Shown here: piece by piece, positions 56,579 to 64,000 of the stretch
Position numbering within the stretch: position 1 is the stretch's first letter
Layout: each line of letters opens with the position of its first letter
NCBI RefSeq assembly: GCF_019175385.1
Contig: NC_083339.1
Coordinates: 29,851,637 to 29,915,636 of the forward strand
Source of the DNA: Lycium barbarum
Taxonomy: Eukaryota > Streptophyta > Magnoliopsida > Solanales > Solanaceae
DNA length: 64,000 nucleotides
Direction: 5' to 3'
Made by a program: the position numbers and the translations under genes
The notes under the pieces: generated by a model
What the model saw: the letters and a program-made list of their open reading frames with translations, nothing else
What the model was told of the DNA's origin: nothing
Database searches by the model: none

Positions 56579-57226
56579 CTACTCGTCTATGGCTTTCTTC
56601 TCATTACGCAGGTGACTAGGATCTAAAATACTTTCAGCCACGTATTTAGCCAATTTATCTATGGGAGAAATTCTAGAAAGCTGAGATTTAGGAACTATCG
56701 GACTCAATCTGGGTCTAGAACAAGTCTTTAGTAGTCAAGATTTCTTAATCTTAGTTGCTATTTCCTTTTCCTCCCACTTGTATTCAAGTTTCATAGTGTA
56801 TACCCAAATAGGTTCATTTGGACCAAACTTGTGATAAATATCAGCCAACTGATCCTTCCAATAATATGGTAAAGATTGCTCCAATATTCCCAAGGCATCC
56901 CAACTCGAAACAATTATAAAATGTTGAAACATTAGTTCTGACAGCTTCCTCCCAAAAAGACGAAGATGACTTGGTATAGATGCAGATGGGTGCATTTTGA
57001 ATTTTTGAAATTCTACAAATTTTCTTTCTCCTTCCCTTCGCACAACTCTATCCTCCCAAAAGATATTTTGTATTATCTTTGGGACATTCTTGATGACTTC
57101 AGGATCAGTGTCTGAATCATTACTGAATATAGTCCTTCAACGACGTATTCTTCTACGTTGTCCTTTTGCTCGACTTTTACCAGCACTCTCACTTGGAGCA
57201 TTTCGAGCATGTCCCCGTTTAGCCAT
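56579..57226 (-). pseudogene. Unrecognised ORF upstream of the copia gag
   Basis: A 216-codon frame from ATG 57226 to TAG 56579, interrupted by two in-frame stops (after about residue 29 and near residue 164). It starts very basic (MAKRGHARNAP, then GQRRRIRR) and continues with an aromatic-rich middle (SWDALGILEQSLPYYWKDQL, WVYTMKLEYKWEEKE) and a Lys/Ser-rich end. It matches no retroelement protein I know. It lies in the unusually long copia leader between the primer site and gag. It could be an extra element gene, a captured host gene, or remains of yet another insertion. Confidence 0.4.
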
Positions 57227-57680
57227 GTCTGAAATGGGAACAAGGAAACAATAAGAATGGACATACCATTCAATATGACAACATATGCCACATTACTCGT
57301 AGAAGACAAAATTACGTTTAAGGATCATATACCAATGTAATAGTGTGGCTATTAGGAGGTTGCAATTTTTTATTTTTTTTTACTTAAACAAAAGTTTAAC
57401 ACTTCATGACTCACTCGTTTTTAATCCGTTTAACATCCATAATATATCAACGGAAAGCTTGTAACGAGTAGATTTTGAATGTATAAGATTCGTGCCAAAA
57501 TTTTAATTGTGTGATATAGAGAAATCAATTTTCAGTACGTATTCGCGATCATCAAAAAATTAGTTGCATAGTTTCAATTTGGCTATCATTCTGCCAAGTT
57601 CTCTCAATTCAATCAAGTGTATTTACACTATTCACAAAAAGACAAAAATAGTGTAGACATTGCAGGCATAATGTTATAGA

Positions 57681-57898
57681 TGTTATAAAATAAAAACTAT
57701 GAAGTAAATACACAGAAGAAATATGTAGAGAGAATATGTAGAGAGATATCAGATTATCTTACTTCTGCTCTTTCAACATTGTATCTGTGCATCCTATTTA
57801 TAGGAGCAACAGGACATGGGATATTTTGGGATATTTATGGGATATTTTGAGATATTTCCAAATAATGGATATCCACTAATATTGGGATATTTATAACA
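57681..57898 (-). repeat. Young copia 3' LTR (218 bp)
   Basis: Identical by eye to 62066-62283. It contains the repeated phrase GGGATATTTTGGGATATTTAT and a TATA-like TCCTATTTATAGG. Confidence 0.95.
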
Positions 57899-58100
57899 CT
57901 CCCCCTTGGATGTCCATTAATAGATGATGTACCTCGTTAAAACCTTATTAAAAAAAAACCCCTGTGGGAAAAAATCTTAATGAAGGAAAAAGAGTGCACA
58001 TATCTAGAAATACGCTTTAAGAGCTGCCTCATTAAAAACCTTACCAAGAAAACCCAATGGGACAAAACTTGGTTAAGGAAAAAAGAGTACAACGCGTATT

Positions 58101-59246
58101 TCACTCCCCCTGACGAAGACCAAGATTCAGATGTCGGAGTCTTCGCATTCCAATCTTGAATATCATCTTCTCAAGAGTTGAAGTTGGCAAAGATTTAGTG
58201 AACAAATCTGCAGGATTGTCACTTGAACGGATTTGTTGCACATCAATATCACCATTCTTCTGGAGATCATGTGTGAAAAATAACTTTGGTGAAATGTGCT
58301 TTGTTCTATCTCCTTTTATGAAACCTCCTTTTAATTGAGCTATGCATGCAGCATTATCTTCATATAATACTGTGGGTATTTTTGTATCACACTTCAAGCC
58401 ACATCTTTCTCTGATGAAATGTATCACTGATCTCAACCACACATATTCTCTACTTGCTTCATGAATAGCGATTATCTCAGCATGATTTGAAGAAGTACCA
58501 ACAATGGACTGCTTGGTCGATCGCCATGATATAGCAGTACCTCCGCATGTAAACAGATAGCCCGTTTGAGATCGAGCTTTATGTGGATCAGATAAATAAC
58601 CTGCATCTGCATAACCAACAAGATCTGTACTACCTTTGTTAGTATAAAACAGACCCATATCGCTAGTTCCCTTCAGATATCGCAATATATGCTTAATCCC
58701 GTTCCAATGCCTCCGTGTAGGAGAAGAGCTATATCTTGCTAGCAAATTAACAGAAAATGCTATGTCAGGTCTTGTAGCATTAGCAAGATACATAAGTGCA
58801 CCTATTGCGCTAAGATATGGTACTTCAGGACCAAGTAGCTCTTCGTTTTCTTCCTGAGGTCGGAACGGATCTTTGCTCACTTCAAGTGAGCGAACAACCA
58901 TAGGAGTACTTAAAGGATGCGAATTGTCCATGTAAAACCGATTTAAAACTTTCTCAGTATAGGCAGATTGATGGATAAAGATCCCTTTTGCGAAATGTTC
59001 AATTTGCAGACCAAGACAGAGTTTTGTCTTTCCGAGATCTTTCATCTCAAATTCTTTCTTCAAATATTCAATCGCCTTTTGGAGCTCTTCTGGAGTTCCA
59101 ATGAGGTTTATGTCATCAACATAAACATCAAGTATTATGAACCCTGATTTTGTTTTCTTAATAAAAACACATGGACAAATGGCATCATTTATATATCCTT
59201 CATTTATCAAGTACTCACTTAGGCGATTATACCACATACGCCCTGA
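58101..59246 (-). pseudogene. Young copia RT (second half) and RNase H
   Basis: A 378-codon open frame. The catalytic box is YVDDINLIG. Then come PYLSAIGALMYLANATRPDI, YLKGTSDMGLFYTN, DAGYLSDPHKARSQTGYLF, SWRSTKQSIVGTSSNHAEII, and the RNase H end TKHISPKLFF and PADLFTKSLP. In the same phase directly upstream is TAA at 59247-59249, then SLYGLK, so the start ATG at 59237 is internal and the RT is cut by a nonsense codon. Confidence 0.92.
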
Positions 59247-60970
59247 TTATTTTAAACCATATAATGATCTTTGTAATCTGATTGAATACATTTCCCGAGA
59301 CTTTAAACCAAATGCTTCAGGCATTTTATATCCTTCAGGAATTTTCATATAAATTTCATCAAGTAAGCCACATAGGCCGTGACAGCATCCATCAGTATAA
59401 ATAATGTGACATCTTCTGTTGTTTGGACTGCTGGCCCAATAAACATTACGTCTACCAAGATGCATCATTTTACTTGGTAATTATTCTACGTCAACATGCT
59501 TTAAGAGACGTAGAAATCAAATCCTCACAACCTTATACAATATTGCGCGTTATATTGTATATTGTCGAGAAGATATCATGTTGTATCGGTTCGCAATTCG
59601 ACATAACTTACTGAGATCTCATCACTTCATTATTTTCAGGTACCTGAACCTCTCATAAGGTTTATGAAGTGTTATGTCGTAGCTCTTCAAGAGCACATTG
59701 CCTCCTTAGTATGATCATTTGTTCCTCCCTTTTTCAAGGATTATTATATTTGGAACCGATTGGTCTACCATGCTCCATGCACGTTGTAGACTTTGTCCTT
59801 CAGGGACATTAAGAGCATATTTTGCAGATGAAATATGAAATAGTTGAGTCATGAGGCATCCAATGCCAAACCAACTTAGATATAAATCAGCATTATCAAG
59901 ATGATTGTCTTGATTACATATTCTGAAAATTGTGCTTCCAACTCAATTATTTTGAGCAAACAACTTTGTAAATGTCAAACTGCTAGTTGACAATAAACAT
60001 ACATGTGACCGTCTCATAGATGCATCTATTTAAGACATCACATTGCAGGTGAAGGGGCCCACACTCACCTTTTATATTTTTCAGAATTTTGGGGATTCAG
60101 TCCCAACATTAGCTGGTGTAATCAACTTATCATGAGAACAAGCAACACAAACAAATTCTTGAAGAATCTTCTAGTTCTTCAATATGTTTTTAATACTCAA
60201 TTAGCACATCAGATTTAAATCAGGACGATCAAAATGGTCTTGTCAACTGATAAAATTATCTGTACCCGTAAACTTCAAGTTTACTATGACGAGTGTTATT
60301 TCTTTTAATAAACTTCTGGTTTACTGTTGTATGAAATTTTATGTCAAAACTTCTGGTTTATTGTGACATGCGGTCTCATCATGCTCGGGTAACGCTTTTA
60401 CACACGCGACCCTACCCGTAATAAGTTGGAGATATTCAATCTTCCAATCATCTGTAGTCTCAATATGATGACCATTTTTCTAGCTAGTAAACTTCAGGTT
60501 TACTATAATTTATTTTCCGATCGAAATAATTATGATCTGAGATGAATGGTACTATCATATATAAGCTCTTCGAGAGACATTAATTTGTTCACCATAATCA
60601 TATATTATTTGGACACTGCTAGTGTCATGATACATGTAAATAAATAATTAGCTCTTCTGGAGCCTTTGATCATTAATTTCTATTACAAAAAATTGTATTA
60701 ATATTTCCCCTTTTTCTACGCAAGTAAGAAAAGTATTTCTCATCTTTGAATATAGCATGCATTGTTCCACTATCAATTACACAAATATATTCATGATTGG
60801 TCATTGATCCAAATAATATTTGAGGATTTTCCATATATTCTTCAAAACGAAAGAATAGGCAAAGTAAACACCGAAGTAGATATTTTGATTAGACAAAGTA
60901 TTACACACACTTTATTACATATATATGGAAACATAACCACAATAGCTAATACAAACGACATGTATGAAAT
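59247..60970 (-). pseudogene. Young copia protease, integrase and RT N-terminal part, heavily broken
   Basis: Recognisable in scattered frames: the protease motif VIDSGTMHAIF near 60750-60790; the ALNVPEGQSLQRAWSM and MEHGRPIGSK type linker near 59770-59830; RT start EIYMKIPEGYKMPEAFGLK in 59247-59400, with a frameshift near 59375. Many stops lie between. It is no longer able to supply integrase or a full RT. Confidence 0.85.
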
Positions 60971-60972
60971 AT

Positions 60973-61983
60973 CTAAGTTAATACAGATCCATCACCGATC
61001 AGATGATCTATTTTTCCTTCAGGAAATTCAAAGAAATCTGCCACATCTAGATGCATAGGCTTAACATTATCTTCAGAAATAAAATTTGCTTCGGCATCCT
61101 TTTCTGCCCTTTTGAGGGAGGCTTGATATAACTCAACAAGGTGCTTTGGCGTACGACAGGTACGTGACCAGTGCCCTTTTCCTCCACATCGGAAGCAATT
61201 ATTTTCTGAATTTTTCTTTTGCACAACTTCATGATTTTCATCCTTCCTTTTACACTGCTGGTGGTCAAGGGTATTATATGGTGCAAAACGAGAATCATGA
61301 TTAAAATCCCTTCCTCGACCACGACCATGACCACGACTGGGGCCACGACCTCTTCCACGCCTAGAATGACGAAAATTTGCCTCATTCACTTCAGGGAATG
61401 GGGCAGTACCAGTGGGTCGGCTTTCATGATTTTTCATCAGTAATTCATTATGTTGTTCAGCCACTAGAAGATGTGAGATTAAATCAGAATATTTTTTGAA
61501 CTTCATCTCTCGGTATTGCTGCTGCAGGAGCATACTCGAGGCAGGAAAAGTGGAGAATGTTTTCTCCAGCATATCAAGATCAGTAATATTTTCACCACAT
61601 AATTTCAATTGAGAAATAATTTTAAACATAGTAGAATTGTATGCCTTAACAGATTTAAAATCTTGGAACCTTAAATGGAGCCAATCAAAACGTGCTTGTG
61701 GAAGTATGACCATCTTCAGGTGATCATATCTATCTTTCAGATCATTCCACAGCGTAAGAGGATTTTTAACCGTGAGATATTCCATTTTTAAATTCTCATC
61801 AAGATGATGGCGGAGGAATATCATTGCCTTAGCACGGTTTTGGTTTGATGCCTCATTTTTATCTTTGATGGTGTCTTCCAGACCCATCGCATTAAGGTGA
61901 ATCTCGGCATCAAGAATCCAAGACATATAGGTATTGCCGGATATATCTAAGGCTACAAATTCACGTCTAGAAAGATTTGCCAT
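60973..61983 (-). CDS. Young copia gag (intact)
   Basis: 336 residues from ATG 61983 (MANLSRREFVALDISGNTY). The gag core includes LDAEIHLNAMGLEDTI, LWNDLKDRYDHLKMVILPQA and ARFDWLHLRFQDFKSV. An Arg/Gly-rich RNA-binding run (RRGRGRGPSRGHGRGRGRD) precedes the CCHC knuckle CFRCGGKGHWSRTC. The gag forms the particle and binds the RNA. It ends with TAA just before the protease, where the intact lineage would continue in frame. Confidence 0.92.
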   Translation of the reverse strand: MANLSRREFVALDISGNTYMSWILDAEIHLNAMGLEDTIKDKNEASNQNRAKAMIFLRHHLDENLKMEYLTVKNPLTLWNDLKDRYDHLKMVILPQARFDWLHLRFQDFKSVKAYNSTMFKIISQLKLCGENITDLDMLEKTFSTFPASSMLLQQQYREMKFKKYSDLISHLLVAEQHNELLMKNHESRPTGTAPFPEVNEANFRHSRRGRGRGPSRGHGRGRGRDFNHDSRFAPYNTLDHQQCKRKDENHEVVQKKNSENNCFRCGGKGHWSRTCRTPKHLVELYQASLKRAEKDAEANFISEDNVKPMHLDVADFFEFPEGKIDHLIGDGSVLT

Positions 61984-62065
61984 TAGTAATGGAAAACAAA
62001 GAAATCAATACCTTCGAGGCTTGTAAAGTATTTGCTCGAGATGACAGAGTCTCGTGCTGATAACG

Positions 62066-62283
62066 TGTTATAAAATAAAAACTATGAAGTAAATACACAG
62101 AAGAAATATGTAGAGAGAATATGTAGAGAGATATCAGATTATCTTACTTCTGCTCTTTCAACATTGTATCTGTGCATCCTATTTATAGGAGCAACAGGAC
62201 ATGGGATATTTTGGGATATTTATGGGATATTTTGAGATATTTCCAAATAATGGATATCCACTAATATTGGGATATTTATAACA
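62066..62283 (-). repeat. Young copia 5' LTR (218 bp)
   Basis: Partner of 57681-57898 with no difference seen. On the minus strand it is followed by primer site CGTTATCAGCACGAGAC (plus 62049-62065). Confidence 0.95.
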
Positions 62284-62288
62284 ATAGA

Positions 62289-62840
62289 ATTATATACCAA
62301 GAGACAAAGAAAACTAATTTATCAGCGTGTACTTGTCACTTTCAAAACTCAAATTCCACATACAACCCAGTAAAATTACTTCAACAGTGAAATCCTTTTC
62401 AAATACCAAACAAAGCATTCTGATGCTTGATTTTATGGAACTAACCTTTCAGTTGAAAAGAAAAATCACACGGAAGCATCTCTTTGACTTTAACCAAAAC
62501 TTCAAAAAAAAGTATATGACAGCAGTAACATATATTCTTCCCACATCAATGTACTTCATGGAATTAGGACAAAACTTAAAACAATTTTAAAACTATATGC
62601 ACTTCAGTTTTTCAATCCTTATATAACTTTGAATGTCCCAAACAATTAAAACACTTGATGGAAGAAGTCAAAACAAAAGTGGTCTCTAATCATAAACCAC
62701 AAAAGAAAACTGCGGCATTGAAAATAAATCCTTTCAATGCTACACAATGTCAAAATTCCTTTCAATCTTTTGGACAGTCTTTTAATTTTCAAGAAATAAG
62801 GATCAAGACCATGTATTCATATAAAGAGAATACACAACCT
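62289..62840 (-). other. Older copia leader, 5' part
   Basis: Between the older copia primer site and the nested young element. The plus-strand frame at 62327-62590 has no recognisable motif. Nothing else is seen. Confidence 0.5.
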
Positions 62841-62855
62841 AGGCTCTGATGCCAT

Positions 62856-63323
62856 TGTTAGAAATTAGTAACAGGAATAAGAATCATGTATCTGTTAACA
62901 GCAACGGAAAATTCACTGAATCTTTGTTGAAGAATTGCTCCAAGCCAATTCTACTTCACTAGGAAATAGAACACTGATATCCACGAACTAAATGCCCTAC
63001 TATTGTGTTTTTACGATATTGCTAAAGCTTTTAGAGATGAGAATTCTCTGTCATATACTGAAGAAGAGCGTTGTTCTGTATTTTTTAAGGCAGAGAAGAA
63101 GAGGAACTGCTATCCCACTTTCCACGTTAATAACCGTAGAGGTTATTTAGTGTGGGGGTAACTTCTCTATAGATTTTTTATTTGTTAACCTCTTTACCCT
63201 ATCTCTCCTAACCGGGTCGGGTCAGCCCACATGGAGCGACCTACGACCCAGACAAAAAAAAAAATCCAACATGGAGGAATAACAAAAGGCGATATACCAT
63301 TCTTTTCACAATGACTAGAAACA
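62856..63323 (-). repeat. Older copia 5' LTR (468 bp)
   Basis: Partner of 50178-50642. It is bordered on the inside by CTCTGATGCCA (primer site on the minus strand). Confidence 0.9.
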
Positions 63324-63334
63324 TGCTAAATATT

Positions 63335-63466
63335 TTAATTTCAATCGTGGCATCAGAAAGTGCATTTAACCAATTAAGGCAGCACCTCAGATATAACTGA
63401 CACTTATTGGATAGCAATGCTATGAACGTTCTAGTCTGTTTTAGAGATTGGATTAGATCAGAGTAA
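63335..63466 (+). pseudogene. hAT transposase C-terminal dimerisation domain remnant
   Basis: Frame 1 reads ISIVASESAFNQLRQHLRYN and then TGA. After a small shift follows LLDSNAMNVLVCFRDWIRSE and TAA. This is the hAT dimerisation signature (VASESAF ... LVC..DWIRSE) ending at the usual C-terminus. It lies immediately outside the older copia LTR, and a likely upstream piece is at 50076-50177, so the copia element probably landed in a hAT gene. Confidence 0.65.
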
Positions 63467-63554
63467 AGAAACAAATGAAAAGTAAAATATGGCTCAAAAT
63501 AAAAAGACCATGATCTTATAATGTCAGTTAGAGTTGCATATTAATGAAGGAGAG

Positions 63555-63775
63555 TCTTGTTGCCGGTAAAGTTGTTGCCATTTAAAGTTGTTGCCGGTAA
63601 AGTTGTTGCCATGTGATCAGGAGATCACGGGTTTGAGCGTGGAAACAACCTCTTGCAAAGATGCAGGGTAAGAGTGCGTACAATAGACCCTTGTGCTCCA
63701 GCCCTTCCTCGAACCCCTCGCATAGCGGGAGCTTAGTGCACCCCCCCCCCCCCCCCTTCTTTTTTTTTTGGTAGT
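63555..63775 (+). mobile_element. tRNA-derived SINE of the Solanaceae TS/SolS type
   Basis: The B-box region GATCACGGGTTTGAGCGTGG is followed by CTCTTGCAAAGATGCAGGGT, GCGTACAATAGACCCTTGTG and CATAGCGGGAGCTTAGTGCA, the known body and 3' end of these SINEs. The 5' part GTTGTTGCCGGTAAAGTTGTTGCCAT is present twice (about 63558 and 63587). A run of 16 C at 63741-63756 replaces the usual GC-mixed end, and then a T-rich tail. This family is restricted to nightshades and relatives, which supports the host assignment. Confidence 0.8.
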
Positions 63776-64000
63776 TGCATCAAAACTTTGAAAATGTAAA
63801 TTATGATATTGCTGAGCCAATTCCTCCTAATGTCAATATGTATGAATTGACGAAAATGATTGAAGACCTTTGAAGATTTGGAATTCCTCTTTCTTTTTAA
63901 GTTTATGAAACTAGAGAAAAAATTTGTAACTTGTATGCTTTGTGAATTTACAAATTTATTGATAAAATTACTTTCTTTTTAAATTTGTGTCCACTTGCAG
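63776..64000. other. Right-edge flank
   Basis: AT-rich sequence after the SINE. No feature can be supported in the remaining bases. Confidence 0.4.

Larger units (their letters stand above)
57681..62283 (-). mobile_element. Very young Ty1/copia element (Ale/Retrofit-like, 4,603 bp)
   Basis: Two 218-bp LTRs (TGTTATAAAAT...TTTATAACA) at 57681-57898 and 62066-62283 look identical. They are flanked by 5-bp duplication ATAGA (57676-57680 and 62284-62288). Primer site CGTTATCAGCACGAGAC and purine tract AAGGGGGAG sit at the right places on the minus strand. The full gag-pol length is about right (3,883 nt from gag ATG to RNase H stop), but the middle is full of breaks. The lineage call rests on the short LTR, the TTATCAGCACGAG primer site and pol motifs. 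Confidence 0.93.
50178..63323 (-). mobile_element. Older Ty1/copia element carrying a CACTA element and a second copia element
   Basis: LTRs at 50178-50642 and 62856-63323 (TGTTAGAAATTAG...ACTAGAAACA). On the minus strand the primer site TGGCATCAGAGCCT (plus 62841-62854) follows the 5' LTR and GTCCACCA precedes the 3' LTR. Gag, protease, integrase, RT and RNase H appear in copia order with many stops. The LTRs differ at many sites, so it is old. No target duplication is clear (TGGAG versus TGCTA). Removing the nested 4,603-bp and 575-bp elements leaves about 8 kb, long for copia because the leader is about 2 kb. Confidence 0.9.

Overview
This is a repeat-dense stretch of plant nuclear DNA, most likely from a nightshade (Solanaceae). 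The grounds are a diagnostic Solanaceae TS/SolS-type tRNA-derived SINE near the right end, an endogenous pararetrovirus whose gene order resembles the Tobacco vein clearing virus group (Solendovirus), GGCGGAGCC-type MITEs, spliced genes with GT-AG introns, and low GC with many TA tracts. Almost all coding potential belongs to transposable elements or the endogenous virus. Only two stretches look like host genes.

Layout. 1-2640 (minus): a broken LINE running off the left edge. 2991-3691 (plus): the last two exons of an unrecognised host gene. 4320-9400: intergenic DNA with a transit-peptide-like remnant, two related minisatellite arrays and two MITEs. 11110-11994 (plus): a complete two-exon gene for a 177-residue protein carrying one motif three times. 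12701-25375 (minus): an older Ty1/copia element bounded by 5-bp target duplications. Its pol gene is split by a young Ty3/gypsy chromovirus (15614-21607) whose two 590-bp LTRs differ at one position by eye. The right LTR end of the copia element, with its flank, has been duplicated in tandem (305-bp unit).

27175-49541 (plus): a degraded endogenous pararetrovirus in tandem arrangement. Copy A (27175-44536) has leader, tRNA-Met primer site, ORF1, ORF2 (movement and coat protein with zinc knuckle), ORF3 (protease, reverse transcriptase, RNase H) and ORF4 (viroplasmin family), followed by a promoter with a TATA box. Copy B (44537-49541) repeats the leader and ORF1 region and then has a large internal deletion. 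Three related long LTRs sit inside it: two solo LTRs that split ORF2 and ORF3 of copy A, each with a perfect 5-bp duplication, and one LTR plus leader in copy B that also has a perfect 5-bp duplication but no 3' LTR. A block of AT-rich tandem repeats and a TA/GT tract split ORF4. TA tracts border both ends of the viral array.

49567-64000: a gypsy gag scrap and remains of an hAT transposase, which appears to be split by an older copia element (50178-63323, minus). That copia element is itself host to a 575-bp CACTA element (53130-53704) and a very young Ale/Retrofit-like copia element (57681-62283) with identical 218-bp LTRs but a broken pol. The SINE lies at 63555-63775.

No coordinated gene system is visible. 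The interest of the window is its layered insertion history, the endogenous virus and a few unexplained ORFs.
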